The notes under the pieces are model-generated. The model ran no database searches and was not told the DNA's origin. It saw only the letters and a program-made list of their open reading frames with translations. 64,000 bases of DNA, taken from assembly GCF_000002995.4 (NCBI RefSeq), contig NW_025062479.1, positions 22,936,721-23,000,720 of the forward strand, read 5' to 3'. Below, one piece after another: positions 1-13,413 of this stretch. The number at the start of each line of letters is the position of its first letter. Within the stretch, counting starts at the first letter, position 1. A program made the position numbers and the translations under genes. The stretch comes from Brugia malayi (taxonomy: Eukaryota > Nematoda > Chromadorea > Rhabditida > Onchocercidae).

Positions 1-2
1 AC

Positions 3-3000
3 ACAATAGTTGTGGCAAATGGAAAGATGCATACGTTTGGATTGAATAGCAACGGGCAGCTGGGTCATGGAAACACACGAAATCAAATTACACCACGTGT
101 GATTGATTCAGTTGAGAACGTGGCATCGGTATTTGCCGGTTGGGATCAAAGTTTCTGCTTACAGATTCATACAAAACATGCATATGTATGCAGTTGTTCA
201 TTTATTCTTCAAAAACTGTTGACAGATTTTCAGCTTTAAATTTTATTTGCAAAAATTTATGAACCTTAAATAGATAAGTAAAGAATGCAAAGCAACTGAT
301 AAGGAGTTGGCTGATAATGATAGCGATGAGAAATCATTTGTTTTCAGGATGTGCTTTCTGGACCAAGTAGCTATCTTCAAAAGCCGAAGTATTTGTCATT
401 GCAGCGAATTCGTGACTTGTTCGCAGTTGGTGATAAATTAACTATTATTGGGTAATTTAGTAATTTAGATTTAGATCTACAAAATAATATTTGTGTTTTT
501 TCTCAAGTCTCATAATTTTCAGATAATCTACTTTTCTGTGCTTACTAGAGTGTTTGCAGAGAATTGGAATCTGTATTTTCGTCTTTATCTTCAATAAATG
601 CCTCATTTCTTTATGAAAATGAAAAAAAATATCGATGTAGTGCGTCAAATAGTTGTTTGGATTTGGATCATGTGGTTCAAGCATCCAGTATTATTTCGGA
701 AAATACAGACGCAGATCAATATGCGGAGATAGTCTGTTTTTCTTCTCTTATCTGTATTTTTGATCTACAATTTAGTAATTAGTTTGATAGAACAAGGAAT
801 TTGCTAACAAGTAAGGAATTTGTTAATCTACAGCTCCTTCTCTTTTCATTCGCAAACACATTCTACCTTACATTGATTTATTATATTTTGTGGAGTATTT
901 AAGAAATTTTAGATGCTAACAAGTTTGGATGCAGCAGGAATGTGGGAACTATCTTGGGAAAAAATAAGCTGTCTGGAATCTCTTCGAATTTATCTAATTT
1001 TGCCTTCACTATATTTGTTTTCTTCACCTTCTCATGCATCTGTTAAATCACTTCATTTGCCATTTGTTCGTTCAATTCAACTCCTTCGCGAAGCAAATCG
1101 GAAGGTGCTAGGTTTGTTATTAGATTTTATTTCTAGATAAACGATATACACGAGTATTTATTCATTTTTTTTTTCTCTTTCCTTAATTTGCTTTAGCTTC
1201 TTTTTTAGTTTCTAATAAAAAATCTAGTGTAATTCTTTGTTTGAGAAGCGTTTATTTAGAGAAGTGGTGGTCGTTATTTGAGCGACGACATTTCAATCGT
1301 TTAGTATCGGCGTTGGTTAAGGCTTTAGAACAGCTTGTGGAACATGAGCCGAATAATACTTCTAATGTTATTCCTTTTTGCTCGATTTTATCGCGATTAA
1401 ATGCCATCAACAAATCCCAGAAGTTGATTGCTTACGATAAATTTTACTTGAATAATTTACAGAAAAAAGTTGATATGGCCAACGATCTTGCTGGATGGGA
1501 ATTTAACGTTAGTTATTATTGACAGGTTCACATTTTTGTGGTGTAGGATGAACAAAGATCGTCGTGTCCTTTGAGTGACGTGTTTTTTTTTTTTTTTTTT
1601 CTTTTTGGTAAATATGAATTGGCACATAAAACCTATGTTTTCAGGCTCAGCATGATGTTTTCTATTGGTCAAATTATCCGTTCCTTTTAAATGCGGACTT
1701 AAAAACATATCTGTTGCAATTGGAGGCTCATATTCAAATGCAGGTATGTTTATTGTGTATGTTTAATGTTTTAAATAATGTTTATACAAAATATACAGAC
1801 GCATTTTCTAGTGCAATAAAAACGAATAATTTTATTTGCAACTATTTTACGTACTGATATTTCATTTGTTCTTTTCAAAACTTACTTTTTTTTTCGATAG
1901 ATCTTATTTGTTTGGATCAATGCTATGTTTTCAGATTTCCATGTCAACTTCTGGAATTATGATATTGCCTTTCAATATTTCGCTTCAACCGCATCCGTTC
2001 TTTGAGATATCTGTTCATCGGGATAATATTGTTGACGATGCAATGATTGCATTATTGTCATCAAAACATATGGATCTCAAAAAACCGTTGAAAGTATGCC
2101 TCAATCGATGTAATGAATTAATTTCGGACGATTTAAATTTAAATCAAATCCAGTGGTAATTTGTTATCATGAGGGGTCATGATTTTTGACAGCGAACTCC
2201 AATATCTTTCCGTTGTGCATCATTTTTTTTTTTTTTTTTGTCCATGCAAGTGTTTCTTATTAATTAAACCATCTGCTCATTTTATTGTGGTGGCAATAAT
2301 ACAGTTCTCAGCATCTGTAATGCTTCCTTATCACACTATGTTTGCGGCTTTTCAATATACAGCATGTCTTATGTGTTTCGTTATAGGTTTATTTTATCGG
2401 TGAAGAAGCTGATGATGCTGGTGGTGTAAAAAAAGAGTTCTTCATGTTGCTTTTTCAAGAATTACTTCAAGCAAAGTATGTTATGAAATACTAATTGCTA
2501 ATTTTTTTAAATATTGTGGCATAATATGTTCTTGCGGGTAAAAAAAAAAAAGGAACGTCGAGATTTTATGTTATTTAAATTCTCTCAGCATCTTACTTTC
2601 ATTATTTTTTCTGTTATGCTTTTTCTATCATTTGACTAAACATGACATTATTATATTGTCAGGCTTACAAATTTTAATTTATTATCATAGTAACTGCTTT
2701 TAGATATGGGATGTTCACAGAGAATGAAGAATCACATTTAATTTGGTTCTCAGGAGTAGAAACAGATCCATTAAGCTTTAAACTTGTTGGAATGCTATGC
2801 GCTTTGGCTATCTACAACAGTGTCCTCGTTGATTTTCCATTTCCTTTGGCTTTGTATAAAAAAATCTTGGATGTTCCATTAGAACTTGAAGATTTAAGTG
2901 AATTAAGTCCTGCAGAAGGAAGGTGATTTTTTTTTTTTTTTTGTTTTGTTCTCTGATTTAAAAGAACTGGAATGATATCATTTTCCTGATATAACTGTAA

Positions 3001-4403
3001 TGTTTGTGAGCTATACTTTTAATCTTTGTAGCGTCATTTGCTAAATTTATGTCTACTATGGTATTTTAGATCGTTGAGGAGTCTTCTGGATTATGAAGAT
3101 GACGATATTGAAGAAGTTTTTTGTTTAACATTCATGATTTCTGTATCCTTATTGGGTGATAGTAAGGATATCGAGCTGAAAACAAATGGTGCTGAAATAC
3201 CAGTAAATCAAGCAAATAAACTTGAATTTGTCCAGGTTTCACCATCTTTTCTTTTTTCTCTTTTTTTTTTTATAGGTGTTGGCGCAAACTGTTAGAATAT
3301 GCATAATTTATTTAAAATGAAAATAGTGAAAAAGTGAGAAAATAATCTAAATTAAAGAGAAATACAGAAGTCTAGCTTTATGTAAACATAACTGTAGTTT
3401 GAATGAATAAATTACTTTGTTGTATTATGTATAATTTGAAAAAGTTTAGCTTTATATAAAAAAACGCTTGGAAGAAGGTTGTTATGGTGAAATAGGTCGT
3501 CAAATGCGTTCATTTGCTGAAGGATTCGGAAGCGTGATGCATTCAAAAATCATGAATTTCTTTCAACCGCAAGAACTCATGGAGATGGTTGTTGGTAATG
3601 AAAATTATGATTGGAATTTATTTCGAAAAGTTCGGTTTTTCTTTTTTTTTTCCTTTCTCAGAATTCTGTAGAAAGACTATGAGCTAGTAATGATGAACTT
3701 CCCGAATTTATGACTATGCAGTTTTGAAGGACTCCATTTAAACTTAGTGTAAATTTTCCCAATCATATAAAACTAAAATGCAGTTTACATGGCAGTTTGT
3801 TGCTTATAAAAAGTATCGTTATAAACAATAGTTTAGAATGCAGAATATAAAGGAGTATATCACGCACGACACGAAGCAATTCTTTGTTTTTGGGAAGTTT
3901 TCTTTGAATTTAACATTGTTGAAAGGAAGAAATTTTTGCAATTTTTAATGGGAACCACAAGGATACCGATTCAGGTTTTTTTATATTTTGTTTAAAAGTA
4001 AATATAATTTAGAATTCAAAAATATAACTCTGTTTTCCATTGCTCTACAAAGATTTAATAGAAATATTTTGCAATTAGATTCAAAATTTTCGCCTCTGGC
4101 AAAAAGAGCAACAAAGTAAAATTAAAATGTTTTCAATAACATTTATTGGGAAAATATCATTTTACTGATTACATATTGTAAGGTCTAAATCCCTCATATT
4201 GTTTGGTTTGTACGGAAAATTTTTTTATTTTAAAGGGTATGTCAGCAGTACAGATACGGATACAGCCATGTGATGAGAAAGCACTACCAGTAGCGCATAC
4301 ATGTTTCAATTTGCTTGATTTGCCGAATATCACCGATCGACAAGAGATGCGACGTAGATTGCTTATATGTTTAGATCAGTGTCATGGTTTTAATCTGGTA
4401 TAA
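3..4403 (+). CDS. HERC4-like HECT E3 ubiquitin ligase, 5' truncated
   Basis: Partial gene; the window opens inside an exon. Exons: 3-185, 348-451, 560-731, 913-1111, 1260-1507, 1645-1743, 1935-2093, 2387-2475, 2704-2922, 3070-3235, 3450-3629, 3837-3974, 4236-4403, together 707 codons in frame. The first exon holds the end of an RCC1 repeat (HTFGLNSNGQLGHG). The middle matches the HERC linker (NRKVLEKWW). From 1935 on there is a full HECT domain: FEISVHRDNIVDDA, EEADDAGGVKKEFF, GNENYDWN and the C-lobe AHTCFNLLDLP, whose catalytic cysteine codon is 4302-4304. Compared with human HERC4 (about 1,057 residues), roughly the first 350 residues, most of the RCC1 propeller, lie outside the window. HECT ligases carry ubiquitin on this cysteine before passing it to substrate. 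The substrate here is unknown. HERC3 or another small HERC is the alternative name. Confidence 0.9.
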
Positions 4404-5455
4404 TCATACTTCATGTTGTTTCATTTATGATTCAAATGAATCAAAAATATTCGTATTGTATTTTCAGTGGGAATTAAATATTTGAAAATTTTCATTATGT
4501 GAATCAAAACTTAATAATTGTTGGTGTGTGTTAACTTCAATGTAAAAATAATGCGGAATCTTTGTGCATAAAAGAGAATTAAGTTGAACAAAACAGGATG
4601 AAGGATATAGAGACTATGACTCCATCAAACAACATGGAAACAAAATTAAGCATCAACATTAATAAAATGTGTATTGGCGTAAGTTAAACTTACGTTAAGA
4701 AATTATAAATGACAAGGAAAGTGCTACTCGATTCAATGTATTGTAACATTTTAAGATAAAGTAATTCGATTTAATCCTTAAAAGCAGAAGAAGCATTGAC
4801 GTCAGTTGTGTGAAACAAGTATGTCGTAACTATGACATTAAGTCACGAATAGCCACTTAATATGTAAATAAGTTGGTAATGTGTCCTCATGAATTGTCTT
4901 TCCTGACCATCATAATGTTGTTTCTTTGCTGATTTACTAACATTTTAATGGTATTTCATTCAGTAAATAAATGAAACTAATCTCATTAACGAAAAAACTG
5001 AATTGACTTGGTTGTTAAAGAGGTACTATAGGTACTATATGAGCAAAACTATTAGTAAATGTAATTAGTAGCGCATATGTCTTATTTTTTGTTATTTCAA
5101 AATATTACTTAAGACTGTTTATACAACATCTTTCAATATAGTACAAGTAATGTGAGAATAAGCGCGCCTCTAGTGATTGACAGTTTAATCTCGCACTTTT
5201 TTAGCAAGACTATGATATCACTGTTATGTCTGTTTTTTTCTTTTTCCTGTCCAGAAATTCTATCACCAGTATTTCGGTATTGTTAACGCAAATGCGGCTT
5301 CAAACTCGAAATTAAAACATTCTGAGAACCGGTTTTTGATCTGAAAACATGACAAAATTAAAAAAAAAAAAGGAAAAAAAAAACTATATTTTGAAAAAAA
5401 GCTGTAGATTCGAATCGAATGAACCTCACTGGAATTAATTAATGAAAGCCATGAT
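4404..5455. other. Intergenic, between convergent HERC and TAF1B genes
   Basis: About 1 kb of AT-rich sequence between two converging 3' ends. I see no exon-like stretch. The short open frame on the minus strand at 5263-5478 overlaps the TAF1B terminal exon in another frame and is poly-Phe at its core. Confidence 0.6.
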
Positions 5456-8400
5456 TTAATGTCTTCTAGATTTACCACGTTTTAATTCTGGAAAATTCGA
5501 CAAGTTATGAAAACTATCAACCTTGGTTGTCGATGAATGCTTAAAAATACTCGTCTTTGAAAATTTTGACATTCGATTTTGCTTTCCATATCTTTGTTTT
5601 CGTGACGGAGTAGTAGTATCGGTTATTTCTGTAAAAATAGTTTATGTAATTTGAGGATGAATCAAGTATTACTAAATATTAAATATATGACATTAAAAGC
5701 TAACCATCATCACTTAAACTTATAATATTTGTATCATCAGACATCGATCTGGAAATGCTATTCGTTCCCGGTTGCAATGTTTGCTTTCCTATAAACATGC
5801 ACATCCTTCTTTTTGTTTAATCGTATATTTCCAAAAGTAAATTTTTAATGAAGCAGAAAAATGATCTTATATTTATACTCAATCGTAACTATTATTAGAT
5901 TACTTAGCACAGCATAGTAATGTGTACTTTAAAACAGTTATGTACTTTACTCAGTTCTACCCAATTTTTGTGGTTTGTACTTTCAAATTCCTACCTTCTG
6001 GGTATAAATTCATTTGGTCGAAATCATTAGCTAATTTATCATTGTATGTCCTCGTAATTACAATCTCTTCCTCATCCGTATCTGAAAAGTATTCGTTATA
6101 CTAGCGCAGTAATATTTAAACCTGATTTATAAATGTTTTCCTTGCCGGTAATCGGGTGAAAAAAAAAAAAAACTAGCCTTATGTTTCGAAATATGATTAT
6201 TGTTTGTTTTTGTTAGTATAGATTAAAGATACAATTTTTGAAGGTTTAAAATTTTTTTAGGAAAATTAAAGCTTAGAAAAGGACTTTTCTAGAACATTAC
6301 CATCGGTTTGCTCCTCAGGATGCTCTATTGTAAGCGATTGTTTTCTTCGCTCTTTTGATCGTTTTTTTGGAGTACAATCACCTACAAACCATCTACAAAT
6401 CATTTTAATTTGTTGTTCCAAATTATTAATATATTTATATATACTCAATTAATATTGTAAGCAAAAATAACGATGTGTGTTTGAAAGGAATTTCAAGAAG
6501 AAAACAATTAAAAGCATAAGTTAAAATAATTACATGATTTCTTCATTCTTCTTTTTACCGGTGTTCTTGATGTCTTCTCCACATCGATTTCTATGTCTCC
6601 CATATGTGTCTGAAATTGCTTTGCTCAAGATTTTCTGTTAAACTGAACAAAACTAAAAAGGCAATAAAACTTTACTAGAAAAAAAAAGAAAGAAATATTG
6701 GGTATATATATTAAAATATTCTGATAACAAGGTATATATGTCTCGTGAAAAAGTCATTCATGATTTCTGTATCCTTATTGGGTGATAATCTTTTGTATAA
6801 ACTCGTAAAAAAGTACTACAAGTATAGATGACGCACGACAGAAAAGAAAGTAGATTGCCTCTGGTATATATTACTGCCTTACTAGTAACCGATAAATATT
6901 GAAATTTTACAAATTTACATAATTGCATATAAGGTAGCCACGCGAAAGCTATGATAAAAAGAGTTGCGGTGTAGGAATGACAACTTATAACTGAAAATAA
7001 TTAGAAAAAAATGATTAAACATACCAATAAATATGGATATGAAATGTTTCATGAAATGTTTTATAAAAAAAAGAAAGAAACAAACCACTAAAAATTTGAA
7101 ATCGGCACTTGCCACATCTTCACTAATACGACACATCTCAACTTCTACATTACGCGGCTCATCACCCAGCAATTCTACCTGAGCACAAGTTGTAAACTTT
7201 TCACAATTTTTGGCAATTTCATTGAGTTCATTCAATCTGTAAAAAAAAACGGAACATTTCCTCTTTTTAGAATGCAATATAAATAAAAAAAAAACAATCA
7301 CAAAAAAAAAAAAAAAAAAAAAAAGAACTAACGTATTGGGCATTAAGCATTTCATTTCTAGCATTAGAAAAAAAGCGTAAACAACTTTTATATCTTCTCC
7401 AATCATCAAAGAGAGAATTTCAAGAAGATCACCGAAGGATTCGCTAAAATATGGCGACGCGTTTTGGTATATAATATCCACCGCTAGAATATTATTAGTT
7501 GAATCAATGAGTACACATCAATAGTTATACGCTGCTAAGTAGAGAAACACAAAATAAATAATGAAATAATTAACTTTTGATTATAATCATAGATAGTTTA
7601 AAAAAGTAATTCAATAAACACAAAAATGATAGTTTAAAAAAATGATTCAATAAGCACAAAAATGTTATACCAGGTGTATAAATCATTGGAATATAAATCG
7701 GTTCGCCAGAATTAAACTTGAGCAATCCAGGACAATATATTGGTCGTGGATATGACTTAAAAAAAGTTTCATAAATTTCAAAACATTACATTTTCAAACA
7801 ACGATTTCTCAGGGCTTAATGCTGTAGTTTATTCAGCTTACCTCATAATGTTCCGAACATGGAAATAGTTGGCGCCATTTTGTTCGTACCTCATCGGAGC
7901 AACATAAACCCTGTAATAGTATTAGATTTTTTTTTTTTTTTTTTTGGAAATTAGAAAAGGATTTTTGGAAATTCTTTCACATATAGTAAGCTACTTTAAA
8001 TATTGCAACAAATATAGAAAAAGATAAATATTAGTTATACCTCGCTTTTCAATACTTTCTTGTTTTTGGAGGCTATCACAACTTCATATTCCATTCGATG
8101 ATTTTTGAACGATTTAAAAAACATTTCAGCATTATATCTGCAAAAAGTAAAAATTAGTCAGCTTACAAATTTAGATGATAATCATGCCTCAATTTCTGAA
8201 AACATATATGGATACCTACCGATCAATTTTTTCAAAATTATCTGTGGAAATACTTTTTTCCAGATCTTCATACCATTCAAGATAATGAGTTGCTTGATAA
8301 CGAAGAGGTGCTAAAAATAATACATATAGCTTATATGTTGGTCAATCAATAGTTGCAATGACTGTGTAAATCAAATGAAAACGAAGTATTGTTGCTCAAA

Positions 8401-11400
8401 TATATCCAAAAAAAAGTGATGATTTCAAAATATTATATTTAATATTAACATCAGTTACACAAATAACTTACTTAACAAAGCTTCTTTGTTGAGGCTTCGT
8501 AATGGCGTGAAATCGAAATCATCCTCAAAAGTACTGAGCAATGCATAATCACGTTTCTCCATAATAAAATTACTTGGTACGCATCCCTAAAACATTTTAA
8601 ATTTTGAGAAAGCATAAAGAAAATAAACAAATCTACACTTTCAATATTTACTATTATACAATGAGAATTTTACCCTAAAATACAAATTTCGACCACCCGT
8701 TAAACGACCATTACCAATTTGCGAAACTTTTTCTCCTCGATAATTTTCACGAACGAATAACATGCGATGATTTTCAAATACAGAATCATATTTAGGAAGG
8801 GCAGTTGTCCTGAAAATTTCCGCTGTCTGGTATGATTTCGCTTAGTAACAACTGAATACTCTAATCAACATGGGTGTTTACTTAATATATTGGTTAATAA
8901 AATCTGATTCGGATATTTCATTCAGCAAGACAGCAGTGTAATTGAAGTATGGCGGGAAATAAATAAAAAAAAATAATCAATTAGCTGAAGTAAGCATCTT
9001 TATGAGAAGAGAAAGTATAAAATATACGTCCATCGATCGATCTCATTCAAAAATATTTTTATTGCTACAGATTTATTAATACTATGCCATTAATTATTTA
9101 TTAATATTAAGCTGTTAAAGTGTTTCATTTTTACTTATTGATTATAGTCACCAAAATGAAGATGAAAATAATACCTTTTTTCTAAAACATCTTTCAAACG
9201 CCTATTACGCCATACATTCATACGCATTTTTAACTGCTGTATCCATAAACCGAAGTTAAATTGCTCTTCTTTGGTATTCATTGCATCGAACTACAAACAA
9301 AAAGAAAAACTTAATGATATCCTACTTCAGAAATAGTATACAAAGCGAAATACCTGTGTTTTCATATTGAATTCCATATCATCATTGAGGCCAAACATCA
9401 GTTTCAGCGCAAAAAGTATTATTGCGATTGCCTTGACATCGATGGATGGCATTATGGAATACCTATATTATAATCAAAAAGTAATAAACCAGGAAAATAA
9501 CTTCATCAGCTTATAAAACAAAAACTGATTAAAAATGCATTTAAAAGTATTAACTCGTGAAATAAAAGAAAAACTGCTCGAATTTTATAAAAGTAAAAAA
9601 ATTTGAGAATGAATGTTTCTCAATTGCAAATTCCTAGATTATGATAACTGTACTGAAATATGCTATAAAAAGAATCGAGAAATTCTCTGCCTAACATTAT
9701 TAGCTTCTCATCATTTCATGAAAGAAATTTAGTGAATGAGTATTTTGAAGCTCGAAGTGAAATGCATCAAACAGATGATAGTTTAACAAGAAATAGAGAA
9801 TTTTAATTTGAATATTATTTTGCTTACTGTCGACCACAACCTTCTTCCAACTGATAAGTGCTCTGTTCAAGTGCAAAAGTGATATTATCACAGAATGGAT
9901 TATTTGTTTTTTCCAGTAACGCTTCGGAATCAACATTGCTAAATCGATGAGTAAACAGTGTATCGAAAACAACATTTGGAGAGGAAATAACGAAAATTGT
10001 ATGCAACTGCTGCATGAAATCAATCGGCAAATTAAGGTTATAACTAAGGCGAGCCAAAACCTGCAATAGACTTATTTTTAAGCATGTGGAATTTCCATAT
10101 ATTTAAAAGGGTGTTGTTTTTTTTTTTTTTTATTATTGTAAGCACTAATTAACTAACAAAAATCTAACGTACAGAAAACGATTGAGGCATACAAATCGAT
10201 GGAAAATAAAGGAATGATAATGAACAAAGATTTTTAAAATGTAGTAAGAAAGAATTTCAGACAAATAAGAATTCTAAATGAAACATGCTGAAAAATTTAC
10301 CCGATCGAAAGAGCAAGAAACTGGCTGCACCGGAATATTTGTTAGTTGAGCAACAACCATAATCGTTCGCATGTATTCGTACAGTGGCATCGTCTGAAAT
10401 TGTTGAATGAGATAAAAATTTATAGTTTTTAGAAAAAAAAAAAACGAATGTATATCTTTCATTTCTCATGAACTGCCTTTTAACCATATACAAAAGAAGA
10501 GATTGATTTGTAAGAAAATTAAATTTTCTAAGTTTCTACACATCTATGTCAATGCATATTTCAGTTCTATTACTGGATAAACAAAGCACTATATGAGAAC
10601 GAAAAAAAAAAAGAAAAATGTTCATTTTCATAATGTTCTGGTATCATCTATACCACTTAAAATGATTTGATCATATTCAGACTTTTTTCTTGGGTGCAAA
10701 TCTCATACAAAAACTTTCACTTGTGTATTGGCTTTTGATTAAATTCAATGGCTTTAAAAATTTTGCGATAATTTCTGCATAAGTCGACGAAAAAAGCCTG
10801 TAGTAATAAACGTACAATAAAAATATATAATTTTCTTTTTCTGCAATAAAAAAAAAAAAAAGCAAAACCGGTGTTCTCGGACAAAACGAAAGTCCTCTCG
10901 CACCAGAAATATCATTTCCTTTCCCACCAACAAGTAAAGCTGCAGACTGAAAAGATGATATTGGAAATCGGCCTTCACGAAACCATCTGTAAAATATTTG
11001 CAATTTCTATTCAAGTACGAAATAATTGAATCCATAATCATGAATTTCTAGAATAACAGATATTGAAAATACCGTGTAACATCAGATAATAATATCCAAT
11101 TTGCACCAGACAGTAAACATCCCATATAAAGGATAACCATAATAATCTCAGTATTCATTGGAATGCGCAGAAGCTGTAGAAATAAAAATGATTAGTATAG
11201 ATGAGATCATGAAATCTGACTATGATGCTTACAATTAAAAGTAAAATGACCAGATTCATTATGGCTCATAGGTTCTAGAAAGAAATTAAATATAATAAAT
11301 CATACGAGTCTCAGACAAGCTAATGACATTTGCCAATTGAAAAATCTTAAAAAAAAAAGAAACGTTTCCTGTTTTAATCCAACTAATAATTTAGCTAATA

Positions 11401-13413
11401 ACTCAATTTTGTCTTGAACATCTTTATTCCATCGAAGATATACATTCCAAAATGTTAACAATCTCCAATCATTGTTTTCACGGTACTTCTTGTCTTTTTA
11501 TGTGTTCAAAATCACATCAAAAATAAATTAATATGTGTTTGGAAAAGTTAACAATCTTTTGAAATTACAAAAAACCACAGTAAAACTTACCGTAGAAAGT
11601 GCATCCTTTGAAAGTTTCGTTCGCTTTTCTATTACAGCTTTTACGTCATTCTTAAAAATATTTGAGAAAATAAAATCGAATGCATAACAATTTCACTTGT
11701 AGCTCATGTGCCATTTTTGTATGCAGTGAGCTCAAACAAACTGAAGTGCTAGATTTTAGCCAAAGTTGATTAGCAAGGACTGATATGAATTAAATTTGGA
11801 TACTAAATTGTAACTGAGTGCATTAAGAAAACATACGACATCGAGATCGGTGACATCCAGATCTGCTTCTGTATTTGGATTTGATAATAATGACAAAACA
11901 TTATTGCCACGCCTCAATTGTGCTTCTTTTTGTGCTTTAACTTTCAGCTCTTTTGCTTTTTTTTGTGCTTCACTGCAATAAAATAATTCAATTAGAAATT
12001 TACGTAAAATTATATAACATCGAGTCAAATCGAAATTACAACTCTCTTTCTCTCTCTCGCAACAAATAATACTGATTGTACAGATACGTTTCCTGCATAC
12101 TATATCATAATCCAGTCGTAGAACAATTATTGAAAATAGTGCAAAAAGATGTCATATCAAGTATCAACTTCGATAAAATCCAAAGATTGTTTGAGATTTG
12201 TTTGTATCTAATAGTTCGAAGTATCACATTAAACTTCTGAGACATTTTAAAACCAATTAACTGCTTATTTCAAATTATGTTAAAACTTACTATTCTTCGT
12301 TCTTAATTAATGGACAATATGGGTTTGCTTCATCCAACTCTTCTTTGCAGAATGCTATTCGAAAGTGCTGAAGATAATGCTGCACGATACTGAGTATATG
12401 CGACTAAAACATTGGGAATTATAAAGTGACATAATTAATGACAAATAGAACAATATTTTTCAAAATTTCAAATAAAATAAATACCTCACTCATTAGATCG
12501 GTTCAATTCAAAATACAAAAAGTAATCCATAACACTGAACATCAAATTGTTTGTAATTTTTTACCTTTTCTTTTGTAGCAATTCCATACAAATTTATTAC
12601 ATAAATTATAAACTTTCTTTAATAGGTTTAAGATGTAAAACATCATAAAACAACAAACCTTGACACATTCCGGTACACTAAAATCACGAATTAGTATGGC
12701 TGAGAAATGCGAAAGTAATTTCGTAAATGTTGCTAGCCGTAGACCAGCATGTCCAAGATATATCGGAAAATCTTGTTTCAAGGCTGGTAAACGATGATCT
12801 TCATCAATTGTCTCTTTTTCCTAAACCACGATTCAGAAATTTACAGCTAGTATCTTCAATTATATTTCATAGCAATAATTATCTCGCTCATCATTTGCAA
12901 AACTTTTGATTTACTTCACAGTAATACACTGAATGTCATGACAAACTTTGGACAGCTTTGTCATAAAAACAAAGAAGTGATCTCAAAAGTCACCTTAGCA
13001 GGTTTTTGTTCACTTTTGCCTGTCTTAGTCTTCTTTTGATAAATCTTAGTTGCTAATTTTGATGTCAGAATTGCGCCCTCATCATCATGATCAAATTCAC
13101 GAAGAACCTACAACAAATATAATTATTGTACTTTTTCATCACACTATTATTATCATAACAAAAAGTAGTCAGAATATATTTAAGATCAAAAAATTCTCAC
13201 AAGAAATTCTATCCAAACAAATTATCTTCTTTGATTTTTCAATTGCATATTGTTGCCAGAACTTTCCATCTCTAACTCTTTGATTTTCACGACTATAATA
13301 AATAAATTTAAAATATTCCAAACCTGTGACTGTGTGTTACACACCGCACAGTAGAAAAAACCATCTACAGGAGTGAAATCTGTTGAACCACAATTATTAC
13401 AATATCCTGGCAT
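5456..13413 (-). CDS. TAF1B: TAF1B / Rrn7-type RNA polymerase I initiation factor
   Basis: About 27 exons: 13324-13413, 12994-13107, 12659-12820, 12291-12403, 11837-11972, 11591-11650, 11384-11488, 11073-11173, ~10904-10986, 10683-10774, 10301-10393, 9828-10060, 9354-9462, 9175-9290, 8674-8809, 8472-8586, 8220-8310, 8041-8137, 7842-7910, 7671-7755, 7333-7483, 7086-7236, 6534-6609, 6301-6381, 5995-6081, 5705-5788, 5456-5628. This gives about 1,000 residues. The N-terminus is an Rrn7 zinc ribbon with C5, C8, C22 and C25. Cyclin-fold-like stretches follow (LLRIPMNTEIIMVILYMG; DVKAIAIILFALKLMFGL; FGLWIQQLKMRMNVW), which line up with human TAF1B. In SL1/TIF-IB the family acts like TFIIB in rDNA promoter opening in the nucleolus. 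The protein is much longer than human TAF1B (588) because of a charged C-terminal tail. The end of the ninth exon is ambiguous, and two weak donors (GTTGGA at 11383, GTCTGA at 10682) are inferred. Confidence 0.85.

Noticed and set aside
1228..1259. HERC exon extended upstream from 1209
   Set aside because: Phase fits but it adds an unrelated insert; the acceptor at 1258-1259 restores the family motif VLEKWW.
5401..5420. TTCGAATC as a tRNA B-box
   Set aside because: No matching A-box or cloverleaf could be drawn around it; it lies just past the TAF1B stop.
6915..7481. 188-codon minus-strand open frame
   Set aside because: It runs through two TAF1B exons and the poly-Phe translation of a T-tract between them; it is intron read-through, not a separate gene.
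12727..12909. Plus-strand frame inside TAF1B
   Set aside because: Antisense to the well-supported TAF1B exon 12659-12820.
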